This document shows, one piece after another, positions 1-5,364 of a stretch of DNA of 5,364 bases (the first letter of the stretch is position 1; the number at the start of each line of letters is the position of its first letter). The notes beneath the pieces are model-generated. The model ran no database searches, was not told where the DNA came from, and saw nothing but the letters and a program-made list of their open reading frames with translations. The stretch covers positions 1 to 5,364 of the forward strand of contig MVQQ01000009.1 of NCBI GenBank assembly GCA_002067555.1. Reading direction: 5' to 3'. A program made the translations under genes and the position numbers. Source of the stretch: Syntrophorhabdus sp. PtaB.Bin184. Lineage in GTDB: Bacteria; Desulfobacterota; Syntrophorhabdia; Syntrophorhabdales; Syntrophorhabdaceae.

Positions 1-2334
1 GTTGTCGACAGTCACGATCAGGTCAATACCGCCATTCCCGTTGGGCCGTGACTGTTGAGACACGTCAGAATTATTATTGTTGTTGATGATGACGTTGACC
101 GAGGGAGAGGAAGAACCACCGCCGGACGATACGCCTGCAGCGGCTACTACCGACCCGGAGTTGTTTCCCATCATCAGAAATTGCCGATTGCCGACGTTGA
201 GGAGTTCCGGCAGTCCGGTTTCGTTTACCTCATACATTTTGCCAGGAGAGACCGAGCCGCCGGACGCTTTACCGCCACCGAAAAGGCCAGAGAGGAGGCC
301 TGTCGCACCTGTCGCGGCATCCCCGAATAGGCCCGTGCTGATACCCGAAAACAGGGACTTCGTGATATTCTGATAGATCATCATCTGCAAAAGGTCTGCA
401 ATGATGGATTCGGTCATGTCGGAAAATGAGGAAGAACCTTTGATAGCAAAGTCGGCTATGGCCTTCGCGCTGTCTTTGCCCCATCCCTCGATGGCTCGCT
501 TGAGTTCCGCGAACTGATCCTTCCCGTCATCAGCGAGCTTTTCCATCTCTCCCGCCAGCTTCGCCATGTATAGGGTGTAATCCTCGATGCTGAGACTCCC
601 TTCGACCAACAGGGCGTTGGCCGTGGCTATCTTGTCCTGATAATCCTGGTACGGTGACCTGATGTCCTCAAGGATCTGTTTCAGTTCCTTTTTCTTTTCG
701 ATGTCGGCAAGGGTAGCTGATGCGGCCGCGATCTGTTCGGTAGTGGCATCCTTGAGCGCCAGTTTGTAAAGGGTGACCTGCGCCTCGGTCATGCCGATGG
801 TGGCCGCCTGCTCTTTCAGGCCCTCGATGGTCTTCTCGTTCTCCTCCCAGTTCTTGATGATCTCTTTTTCGGCTTCGTCCATCTGTGAGAGGCTGTCCAG
901 TTCTGCGGCAAGCGAGACGAGGCGTTTCTTCTGGCTTGCGTCAAGGTCTTTGTACTTGCCTTCCGTGACTTCCCACAGCATTTTCTCTTCCCGGGTGACA
1001 TCGCCTACCGCCGCGGCCTCCCGCTGAAGGTTAAGGATCTCGGCCTCTGCCTTCTCGGCCAGCTTTTCCTCGTCGGTCTTTTTCTTTTTCTTGTCCTTGT
1101 CTCCACCGGTATAAGTTCTCTGTCTGCCAGACGGGAGATAGTTGGCTGCGTCAAAGTTGCTCGGCACGTCGCTTCCCGTGGTCATGCGCCGCATTTCCTT
1201 AAGCACCTCAAGGCGCTTTGTCAGCCTTGCTATTTCCTGATCGTTGAACGCCTTCGTGGCCTTTCCCGTCCAAAATGAGTCGTTCGACTTCTTCAGCCTG
1301 TTGATCGAATCGGTTACCTTGTTGATATCATCCTGAATGCGTACTGTATCGCCTATGGCGGGGCCGTGAATCTTGTACGCGGCCTCTTCGCCGATGAACT
1401 TCATCAGGTCTGCCATTCCTGATATGGCTTTGCTTGCCAGGCCAGCCGCCTTGATAATACCCGTGAACAGTTCAATGATCCCGTCTTTTTCCTCTTCGAC
1501 GGTCTTCGCCAGCTTCATGATCTCCTCAGCCACTGACTTGGTACCCTCCGCACTCTTGTTCGAATCGGACAGGAGCCGCCCGAAAACGGTTTTGAGGTTC
1601 GTCATGGCCTGATCGATCGTGGGTTGCATCTTGGAAAACTCATTCTCAATGGTGTCAGCCGATGCCTGAAACGCTTTAATCATGGTTTCGGAGGTAATCT
1701 TTCCCTCTTTTGCCATTTCCCGGAGCTGTCCAATATCGACCTTGAGGTAGTCGGCCAGCATCTTGGATATGCGTGACCCGTTCTCCATGATGGAGTTAAA
1801 TTCCTCACCTCGGAGTACACCGGATGCCATGCCCTGGGACAACTGGATGATCGCGTTCTTTGATTCTTCCTGTGTTGCCCCGGAGATAATCATGGCCTTG
1901 TTCAAGGTTTCGGTGATGCGGAGCAATTCACCTTGACTCGTTCCTAACGTTTCGGTGGCCTTCGCAAATCGCGAGTACAGGTCAACGGATGACTCATAGG
2001 AAGAGAAGGAGCGCAAGGACTGCTGATACAGTCCGTCCTGGACGTACTTCAATTCGTCAGCCGAACCGGTAACGAGCTTGAGTTTATTATCCATGAGCGT
2101 GTATGTATCGGCGATCTGCATAAGTTGCTTGGTGATATAGATTGCACTGATACCGCCCGCCAGTTTCGCAATGGATATGCTGGTAAGGTCGAAGGACCTC
2201 TTCGCCTTGTCCATGCTCTGTTGCATGGCGGCGCCGGAGTTCTTGACGGCATCACGGGCCTTGTGCATGTCGGACTGGAACTGCGCCCAACCCGCTGACA
2301 TTTCGGCTCGAAGGGCTCCTATCGGTTCGGCGAT
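1..2334 (-). CDS. Phage tail tape measure protein, lambda-like C-terminus (3' end outside window)
   Basis: Scaffold around which the tail tube assembles and which sets tail length; in related phages it is released towards the host membrane at infection. The frame is open from 2397 to base 1, and 778 codons are visible counting from ATC 2334. Residues about 165-222 hold a tape-measure N-terminal-domain block (GVLRGEEFN at 172-180, then EGKITSE near 210). A hydrophobic stretch lies at 55-67, a Lys-rich linker near 411-425, and a helical, Glu/Lys-rich region follows. The end resembles the lambda tape-measure C-terminal family: SFSDMTESIIADLLQ near 637, GGSVSPGKMYEV at 692-703, PELL at 709-712, then Ser/Gly-rich sequence and an Asn run at 751-755. 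Start: the only canonical start is ATG 2301-2299, poorly placed for a ribosome binding site. AAAGGAGG lies 6 bases before ATC 2334-2332, and the reading from ATC, IAEPIGALRAEMSA, looks like the usual family N-terminus. The function is secure; the start is inferred. Confidence 0.93.
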   Translation of the reverse strand, partial: MAEPIGALRAEMSAGWAQFQSDMHKARDAVKNSGAAMQQSMDKAKRSFDLTSISIAKLAGGISAIYITKQLMQIADTYTLMDNKLKLVTGSADELKYVQDGLYQQSLRSFSSYESSVDLYSRFAKATETLGTSQGELLRITETLNKAMIISGATQEESKNAIIQLSQGMASGVLRGEEFNSIMENGSRISKMLADYLKVDIGQLREMAKEGKITSETMIKAFQASADTIENEFSKMQPTIDQAMTNLKTVFGRLLSDSNKSAEGTKSVAEEIMKLAKTVEEEKDGIIELFTGIIKAAGLASKAISGMADLMKFIGEEAAYKIHGPAIGDTVRIQDDINKVTDSINRLKKSNDSFWTGKATKAFNDQEIARLTKRLEVLKEMRRMTTGSDVPSNFDAANYLPSGRQRTYTGGDKDKKKKKTDEEKLAEKAEAEILNLQREAAAVGDVTREEKMLWEVTEGKYKDLDASQKKRLVSLAAELDSLSQMDEAEKEIIKNWEENEKTIEGLKEQAATIGMTEAQVTLYKLALKDATTEQIAAASATLADIEKKKELKQILEDIRSPYQDYQDKIATANALLVEGSLSIEDYTLYMAKLAGEMEKLADDGKDQFAELKRAIEGWGKDSAKAIADFAIKGSSSFSDMTESIIADLLQMMIYQNITKSLFSGISTGLFGDAATGATGLLSGLFGGGKASGGSVSPGKMYEVNETGLPELLNVGNRQFLMMGNNSGSVVAAAGVSSGGGSSSPSVNVIINNNNNSDVSQQSRPNGNGGIDLIVTVDN

Positions 2335-2612
2335 GACACACCTCCTTTGCCCTTGAACCCCAGCAGAGCGGACTTGAGCCGTGCGCTGAGATCGGGTTTA
2401 CGTGTTCCCCTGTTCAAGAGTTCATCCAGCTTCGGTAGCTTTTTCATCCTCATCATTGCCGCCAATGTCCAGTTTCGTGTTACCGTCTCATCTAGGATCG
2501 TCTTGATCGCCTTCCCCGTCAGGTACGGGGTCATGTTCCAAAATTCGACGGGGCTTATCCCCGCCGCAACAGCCGATTTATAACCCGCCATAACATAGCC
2601 GCCAGACGGTTT
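2319..2612 (-). CDS. Second-frame extension of the tail assembly chaperone (GT-like part, made by -1 frameshift)
   Basis: This frame is open from 2699 to the TAG at 2321-2319, and overlaps the chaperone gene in the -1 frame. Read through the A9 run by a -1 shift, it adds 96 codons after the slip and gives a fusion of about 201 residues, as lambda G and GT do. The core AAGISPVEFWNMTP, followed by a helix-rich basic tail (MMRMKKLPKLDELLNR), resembles the small second chaperone protein found between TAC and tape measure in many phages and gene transfer agents. That protein is known by an xPxxFWxMTPxE-like motif. In lambda the T part binds tail tube subunits. The end overlaps the proposed tape-measure start by 16 bases. 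Alternatively it is translated separately from ATG 2591-2589, but no good ribosome binding site precedes that codon. Confidence 0.75.
   Translation of the reverse strand, partial: KPSGGYVMAGYKSAVAAGISPVEFWNMTPYLTGKAIKTILDETVTRNWTLAAMMRMKKLPKLDELLNRGTRKPDLSARLKSALLGFKGKGGVSSPNR
2341..2348 (-). promoter_or_regulatory. Strong ribosome binding site for the tape measure gene
   Basis: The minus strand reads AAAGGAGG here, inside the last codons of the second chaperone frame. Six bases (TGTGTC) separate it from ATC at 2334-2332, an ideal distance. The first ATG in the tape-measure frame, at 2301, is 39 bases away, too far for this site to serve. The GGAG at 2319-2316 is 14 bases from that ATG, also poor spacing. 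The site is therefore the main evidence for initiation at 2334. Confidence 0.75.
2547..2565 (-). other. Short hairpin around the chaperone stop codon
   Basis: The minus strand reads GGCGGGG, a five-base loop ATAAG, then CCCCGTC: seven base pairs including one G-U. The TAA stop of the unshifted chaperone lies within the loop. It starts about 43 bases after the slippery run, too far to be a standard frameshift stimulator, and no T tract follows, so it is not a terminator. It may be chance. Confidence 0.3.
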
Positions 2613-2923
2613 TTTTTTACCTCTGCCGGAGCGTCTGCCTTCGGGATCGCTTCCGTTCCGAAATAGGCCCACTGGATAGCCTCCTTGACATCCGCACAAA
2701 AGGGCATCAAGGGAGGTGACAGGTCCATGATCCGTTCCGGTGTCATGTCGGGGTGCTTCTCGGCGAGCCCGGCTGACGCCACTTTCGCCAGAACTTCCGC
2801 ATTGAACAGGTTTGGATTATCCCCGTACTCGGCCTCGATCTCGGCAAGGGCACGCCATGTAAATCGCATGACGTAGCCCTGCCCGTTGATAGTCACTTTC
2901 TTTTCGCCAGTTATCCGGTTCAT
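2555..2923 (-). CDS. Phage tail assembly chaperone (short, unshifted product; G-like)
   Basis: A 122-residue protein in the place of lambda gpG, between tail tube and tape measure. Such chaperones coat the tape measure in the cytoplasm, recruit tube subunits and are absent from the virion. Residues about 8-34 (KVTINGQGYVMRFTWRALAE and following) match the usual opening of tail chaperones: a short beta hairpin of the form 'V.I.G..Y.LRFT..AL.ElE' and then a helix. Residues 102-105 (VKKN) fall on the slippery run. The basic end is what a ribosome makes if it does not shift. The frame is open upstream to an ATG at 2995, but ATG 2923 is preferred: it overlaps the tube stop as ATGA and gives the family-like N-terminus. 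Its AGGAG is 13 bases away, so translation is probably coupled to the tube gene. Confidence 0.85.
   Translation of the reverse strand: MNRITGEKKVTINGQGYVMRFTWRALAEIEAEYGDNPNLFNAEVLAKVASAGLAEKHPDMTPERIMDLSPPLMPFCADVKEAIQWAYFGTEAIPKADAPAEVKKNRLAAMLWRVINRLLRRG
2609..2618 (-). other. Slippery sequence for -1 programmed ribosomal frameshift
   Basis: The minus strand reads nine A followed by C. In the chaperone frame the codons are GTA AAA AAA AAC, so both A AAA AAA and A AAA AAC sit in the X XXY YYZ register needed for simultaneous slippage. A shift of -1 enters the second frame (AAA CCG TCT) and bypasses the chaperone stop at 2557-2555. AGAGG ends four bases before the A AAA AAC heptamer (at 2615) and could interact with 16S rRNA, though the spacing is shorter than at known -1 sites. 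I see no hairpin at the usual 5-9 base distance. A miscounted homopolymer is the alternative: one more A would make a single continuous gene. Confidence 0.72.
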
Positions 2924-3552
2924 GTCAGAGATACCGCTCCTGATATCTCGATGGTGATGGAACCGCTCACCTTGCCGTCCACCCCTCCGCTCCATGTGTC
3001 GCCGAGAACGTACCCGGCGAAAGACAGGACGGAACCATCCGATAGTGTCAGCTTGAAGTTTTTCTCTGTCCGCGCCTTCCGAGCCGCACTTACGGCAAGC
3101 TGTCCAGCATCGTCGGGCTGTCTGTTGATGGTCAGACTGAACTGTCCCTCATCAGGCAAACCCATAAGTTTTTCTTTCGCCGTGCTCTGGAGGTTGGTCG
3201 TATCGATGACCGAGGCCGAGCCGGAAGGCCCGTCGAAGTCGGTTATCTCTCCTACCTCAAGATAGGCAAGCGGTGTGATGGTGCCGTTCGCGGCTGTCAG
3301 GGTCTTCCCGGTCGTGTCGATATCAACGGCAAAGGTGTTGTTGGTGGCGTATTTGACGGCCACAACTTTGTCGTTCATCAGCGCGGCGTCGGCACCTGCG
3401 AAGGCCGACAAAGTGCCTATCGTGCCGTTGGTCAATCCGTGGCTTGCCTTGGTGAGTATTGTCGGGTTTCCAACAGTTGCCGTCATCGTTTCAACGGCTG
3501 CCCCCGTGCTTCCCGATATTTCCAGTTTTGCTCCTTGAGATTCAATGGCCAT
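2920..3552 (-). CDS. Phage major tail tube protein, lambda gpV-like, with an inserted domain
   Basis: Main structural subunit of the tail tube, stacking as rings around the tape measure to form the DNA channel. The protein has 210 residues. The start MAIESQGAKLEIS (1-13) and the region from LEVGEITDFDGPSGSAS (98-114) through IDTTNLQS, the MGLPDEGQFSLTIN strand region and a closing set of alternating polar and hydrophobic strands (SGSITIEISG) follow the plan of the lambda gpV N-domain/Phage_tube fold. In relatives the first strand leads almost directly to the 'VGEIT...GP' segment. Here about 75 residues (18-93) intervene, apparently an extra beta domain. No C-terminal Ig-like domain follows; the gene stops right after the tube fold. 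AAGGAGG ends 8 bases before ATG 3552, the best-spaced site in the module, as expected for the most abundant product. The stop overlaps the chaperone start as ATGA. Confidence 0.88.
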   Translation of the reverse strand: MAIESQGAKLEISGSTGAAVETMTATVGNPTILTKASHGLTNGTIGTLSAFAGADAALMNDKVVAVKYATNNTFAVDIDTTGKTLTAANGTITPLAYLEVGEITDFDGPSGSASVIDTTNLQSTAKEKLMGLPDEGQFSLTINRQPDDAGQLAVSAARKARTEKNFKLTLSDGSVLSFAGYVLGDTWSGGVDGKVSGSITIEISGAVSLT

Positions 3553-3560
3553 TGCAATGT

Positions 3561-3567
3561 CCTCCTT
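3561..3567 (-). promoter_or_regulatory. Ribosome binding site of the tail tube gene
   Basis: The minus strand reads AAGGAGG, 8 bases before ATG 3552-3550. It lies in the 18-base gap between the terminator-like gene and the tube gene, the only true intergenic space in the window. Every other start in the module overlaps the preceding gene, so the tube gene alone has fully independent initiation, in keeping with its high copy number. Confidence 0.75.
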
Positions 3568-3570
3568 GTC

Positions 3571-3966
3571 TTATTCTGAGTGCCACACAAAAAAGTCCAT
3601 GATGACTCTGTGGCACGATACAGCATCTTCGTAAACGTCGCGCTCCGATTCGATAAGGATTGAGCCGATGACGACCGTCCCGACTGTTCCCTTGTACCCG
3701 TCCAGAGCGCCTCTGATTGCGTTTGCAAGAGCTTTTGCCGCATCATAGGTTGTCGCCCATGCCTCGACCTGAAAACGCGGGTGAGCAAGTCCTGACGGTC
3801 CTTGAAGGTGATGATCACGGTTGCCTGTGACCTTGAAAAAGAGTATCAGCGGGTATGTGGGGTCCTGCGGCAACGTCGCCGGATAACAGCGGGTCGTTAT
3901 CGCCTTAACCGTGCTGTTATTAACGAGTATGGATCTGATCGCCTTCTCGATGGTATCGACACTCAT
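3571..3966 (-). CDS. Tail terminator/completion protein, DUF3168 (SPP1 gp17-like)
   Basis: A 131-residue protein that fits the DUF3168 family of tail-to-head joining or tail terminator proteins, which cap the tube and bind the neck. The sequence shows the family plan: an N-terminal helix (TIEKAIRSILVNNS), YPATLPQDPTYPLILFFKVTG (strand with conserved P.YPL), then HLQGPSGLAHPRFQVEAWA and a helix with AKALANAIRGAL, ending in short strands (HRVIMDFFVWHSE). In the family the middle segment is typically 'h.l.g..gl...r.Qid.wa..y..a..la..ir..L', which this matches closely. The start at ATG 3966 is supported by ATGA overlap with the previous gene and AAGGA 8 bases upstream. Its place between the gp10-like and tube genes is the standard one. 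Confidence 0.87.
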   Translation of the reverse strand: MSVDTIEKAIRSILVNNSTVKAITTRCYPATLPQDPTYPLILFFKVTGNRDHHLQGPSGLAHPRFQVEAWATTYDAAKALANAIRGALDGYKGTVGTVVIGSILIESERDVYEDAVSCHRVIMDFFVWHSE

Positions 3967-4511
3967 TTATTCAATCCTTCAATCTGTCGTCTGGTCAGCG
4001 TCCCGCGAGCCGCTTTCTTTGCAAGGCGACGGGCAGATTTTGCTATCTGCCGCCACAGTGCGTCGCCTAACCGTTTCAATACCTCGTTTTTCTTCGCGTC
4101 CCACGCCTGCCGGAGAAATGGCCGGGGTGAGACTTGCCCGGTATGCGTGATCTGTACCGTCTTGCCGCCGATGGTGACAATGCGAGGTTCTTTCAAGATG
4201 CGTTGTGTGGTGCCAAACTCGATGAGATGGGCTAAGGGGCTCGATGAACCGACATATGCCGTCACGCTCGTCCTGTCCTGCCGTCTCGGGCGCTGTGACT
4301 TCTTGAGGGACGTTGACACCTTGATAGAATCTCTCAGGTGCCCGGAATCGACAGGAACGTTTGTTTTGGCGTCATCGGCTACGGGTTGCCCGGCGTCTTT
4401 CAGGGCGTTGCGGATTGCCCCTTTCTGCATGGCGATGGTAGGCAACTGTTCAAGGGCGTTCATTAACTCCTTCATGCCGACGAGTTCAAATTTGAAAGTG
4501 CCTTTGCTCAT
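3963..4511 (-). CDS. HK97 gp10-like phage neck/tail completion protein
   Basis: A 182-residue protein of the HK97 gp10 family, needed to complete the head-tail interface. Visible landmarks are the opening FELVGMKELMNALEQLP (8-24), the block VPVDSGHLRDSIKVS (about 52-66, the family's 'P.dTG.LR.SI' signature), AHLIEFGTTQ (about 93-102), and SPRPFLRQAWD (family 'PRPFlrPA' signature). The rest is a highly basic helical tail (KSARRLAKKAARGTLTRRQ) that extends past the usual end of the family; its role is unknown. A basic loop, KKSQRPRRQDR, follows the LRDSI strand. The start at ATG 4511 overlaps the previous TGA as ATGA, with AAGGGA 8 bases upstream. Confidence 0.9.
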   Translation of the reverse strand: MSKGTFKFELVGMKELMNALEQLPTIAMQKGAIRNALKDAGQPVADDAKTNVPVDSGHLRDSIKVSTSLKKSQRPRRQDRTSVTAYVGSSSPLAHLIEFGTTQRILKEPRIVTIGGKTVQITHTGQVSPRPFLRQAWDAKKNEVLKRLGDALWRQIAKSARRLAKKAARGTLTRRQIEGLNK

Positions 4512-4825
4512 TCAGCCCGTCCCTTCGCCAGTATTTCCCAGCCTTCACGTCTGCCGATCTCGAGAACGCCCAGCACGTCATAGGTGATGCCATTACAAAC
4601 AACCCGATCCAAAGGGGTCAGGTCCTTGCGGTACCGGATCTTGAACCTTTCTTCGACTTCGGCTACCGTCTGCATGGCCGCGTACCTTTCAGCGCCCCTC
4701 ACGGGGATCTTCTCAGCCCATACCGTAGCAAGGTCTGTCCATGTCTCCACGGCCTCACCGTAGTCGTTCTCCGTCAACGTGCGGCGTTGCAGGGTTAAGC
4801 GTCTGTCAAGGCGGCCCGCTCTCAC
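4508..4825 (-). CDS. Phage head closure (head-tail joining) protein, SPP1 gp16-like
   Basis: A 105-residue protein of the head-tail joining family (HK97/SPP1 gp16 type), which forms the stopper ring below the connector. The opening VRAGRLDRRLTLQRRT is the family signature ('m.aG.ld.ritiqr'), followed by DYGEAVETWTDLATVWAEK, the 'G.....w.....vwA.v.p..G.E' block, ending IPVRGAERY. Then come MQTVAEVEERFKIRYRKD (family '..IryR.di...') and the closing strands ITYDVLGVLEIGRREGWEIL. The start is GTG at 4825-4823, not the ATG at 4864. The GTG overlaps the small upstream gene's TGA as GTGA, has AAGGGAG 5 bases before it, and starts exactly at the conserved block. Starting at 4864 would add 13 residues unlike the family. 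Confidence 0.88.
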   Translation of the reverse strand: MRAGRLDRRLTLQRRTLTENDYGEAVETWTDLATVWAEKIPVRGAERYAAMQTVAEVEERFKIRYRKDLTPLDRVVCNGITYDVLGVLEIGRREGWEILAKGRAE

Positions 4826-4995
4826 TCGAACTCCCTTACTTCCATTTGTCTGCCCGGTCCACAATTAGCCATTTCAAGTTGGGCCTCTGCTACGGCCTTG
4901 CTGGTGGTCCAGAATATCCTTCCTTCCCCGTCCACCATCCACGCCCCGCCTGAATCCCTTTCGGGTATCGTTACCCATATCCCGTAGTGCTTCAT
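4822..4995 (-). CDS. Small unknown phage protein, 57 residues
   Basis: I do not recognise this protein. It begins MKHYGIWVTIPERDSGGAW and has a short strand, a GGAWMVDGEGRIFWTTS turn region, then a helix (KAVAEAQLEMAN) and a polar end (GRQMEVREFE). The pattern of two aromatic strands and one helix suggests a compact alpha/beta domain with no membrane segment or signal peptide. It is probably a real gene: ATG 4995 overlaps the connector stop as TAATG, GGAGGAG lies 8 bases upstream, and its own TGA overlaps the next gene's GTG. The frame extends upstream to an ATG at 5013, but that one lacks this ribosome binding site. Its place between connector and head closure suggests a morphogenesis role or simply a cargo gene; neither is shown. 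Confidence 0.75.
   Translation of the reverse strand: MKHYGIWVTIPERDSGGAWMVDGEGRIFWTTSKAVAEAQLEMANCGPGRQMEVREFE
4831..4837 (-). promoter_or_regulatory. Ribosome binding site deciding the GTG start of the head closure gene
   Basis: The minus strand reads AAGGGAG followed by TTCGA and then GTG at 4825. The site lies inside the last codons of the small upstream gene and would couple the two. It selects the GTG over the in-frame ATG at 4864. Confidence 0.65.
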
Positions 4996-5364
4996 TATTC
5001 GAACTCCTCCCACAGTCTGTAGGATGCCAACAGCCTTTCAGCCGTCTTGTCTTCAGATACCGTTTGCCCTATGACCTGTTCGCCCCTGTTGGCGTAGAGG
5101 TTCGCGCAAATCATCTTGACTGCCGCCGTGATTTTCTTCGGTAACAATGCCGCCGCCGTCCAGCCGCACACGAACTCGATGGTGATAGGATTCGACGGGT
5201 AGGGGGTGAATGACGGCCACCCTTTGCCGTACGGAAGGACGATGCGGCCGCACCCTTCTCCATTGATCTCGACGATATAGTCGGTATCTTCAACGAGGGT
5301 CGTTTCTGTGCCGTCCGTGTCCTTGTATTTCACACTGGTAACGCTGGCAAGATTGCCGAAAGGC
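4995..5364 (-). CDS. Head-tail connector protein, phiE125 gp8/HK97 gp6-like (5' end outside window)
   Basis: The last 122 residues of a connector that forms the ring docked beneath the portal. The frame is open to the window edge, so the start is not seen; the family is usually nearer 180-200 residues. Reading from the edge, PFGNLASVTSVKYKDTDG, then LVEDTDYIVEI, GRIVLPYGKGWP and ITIEFVCGW follow the phiE125 gp8 plan ('P l.sV.sv.Y.D.dG....l....Y.vd....p.rI....g..wP......v.v.F..Gw'). The C-terminal part, LPKKITAAVKMICANLYANRGEQVIGQTVSE, then LLASYRLWEEFE, is the conserved helix pair and 'll..yR.w' ending of gp6-like connectors. A GTG at 5333 inside the frame would cut off the conserved V-S-V-K-Y strand, so it is not the start. 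Confidence 0.88.
   Translation of the reverse strand, partial: PFGNLASVTSVKYKDTDGTETTLVEDTDYIVEINGEGCGRIVLPYGKGWPSFTPYPSNPITIEFVCGWTAAALLPKKITAAVKMICANLYANRGEQVIGQTVSEDKTAERLLASYRLWEEFE
5004..5010 (-). promoter_or_regulatory. Ribosome binding site of the 57-residue gene
   Basis: The minus strand reads GGAGGAG, 8 bases before ATG 4995. It is embedded in the codons for the WEE residues at the end of the connector gene. It supports the short start over the ATG at 5013. Confidence 0.65.

Noticed and set aside
77..373. Plus-strand open frames at 55-330 and 77-373
   Set aside because: They are antisense to the tape measure C-terminus, which has strong family motifs. Their Pro/Arg-rich translations come from Gly/Ser codons on the opposite strand.
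1070..1110. T/C-rich stretch as a possible terminator or repeat
   Set aside because: It is the coding strand complement of a Lys-rich linker (KDKKKKK) in the tape measure protein. No inverted repeat flanks it.
2555..2995. Longer chaperone start at ATG 2995
   Set aside because: It would add 24 residues rich in Arg and His that overlap the tube gene in another frame and do not match the family. ATG 2923 gives the ATGA overlap and a family-like start.
3802..4587. A 261-codon plus-strand open frame, the longest complete frame in the window
   Set aside because: It lies antisense to three well-supported neck and tail genes, has no good ribosome binding site, and its translation is Cys/Arg/Ser-rich with no family likeness. 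It is a shadow of codon use on the other strand.
4508..4864. ATG 4864 as start of the head closure gene
   Set aside because: The GTG at 4825 has the ribosome binding site, the GTGA overlap and the conserved first residue block. The extra 13 residues overlap the 57-residue gene.
1..5364. Gene transfer agent rather than phage
   Set aside because: The gene order is shared by RcGTA-like elements and siphoviruses. The lambda-type tape measure end and the overlapping chaperone frames point to an ordinary phage, and no diagnostic GTA gene is present in the window.

Overview
The window is a nearly gap-free structural module of a tailed phage or prophage, all on the minus strand. Transcription runs from high to low coordinates, and both ends cut through genes. 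The order is: neck/connector protein (5' end outside the window), a 57-residue unknown protein, head-closure protein, HK97 gp10-like protein, DUF3168-type tail-terminator protein, major tail tube protein, tail assembly chaperone with an overlapping second frame, and tape measure protein (3' end outside the window). This is the connector-to-tape-measure order of long non-contractile-tailed phages (siphoviruses), and RcGTA-type gene transfer agents use the same order. No sheath gene or other sign of a contractile tail lies between the terminator and tube genes.

Host: nothing here names the host. The phiE125 gp8-like connector, the lambda-type tape measure C-terminus and a moderately G+C-rich composition fit a phage of a Gram-negative bacterium, probably proteobacterial, but this is inference. 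There are no integrase, tRNA, att site or host genes, so prophage and free phage cannot be told apart.

Layout on the minus strand: 5364-4995 connector; 4995-4822 small ORF; 4825-4508 head closure; 4511-3963 gp10-like; 3966-3571 terminator-like; 3552-2920 tail tube; 2923-2555 chaperone; 2612-2319 second chaperone frame; 2334-1 tape measure. Junctions overlap by 1 to 4 bases (TAATG, GTGA, ATGA) except the 18-base gap before the tube gene, which holds a strong ribosome binding site. The first five proteins would build the neck between portal and tail. The tube protein polymerises around the tape measure with help from the chaperone and its frameshifted form.

Three things stand out. (1) The chaperone has an A9 run containing in-frame heptamers for a -1 ribosomal frameshift, giving a predicted fusion of about 201 residues. 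(2) The best ribosome binding site of the tape measure gene points to an ATC codon at 2334-2332, and family-like sequence begins there, 33 bases before the first canonical start. (3) The tail tube protein carries an apparent extra domain of about 75 residues inserted near its N-terminus. I found no defence system, CRISPR array, RNA gene, mobile element or promoter. The module looks conventional apart from these points.
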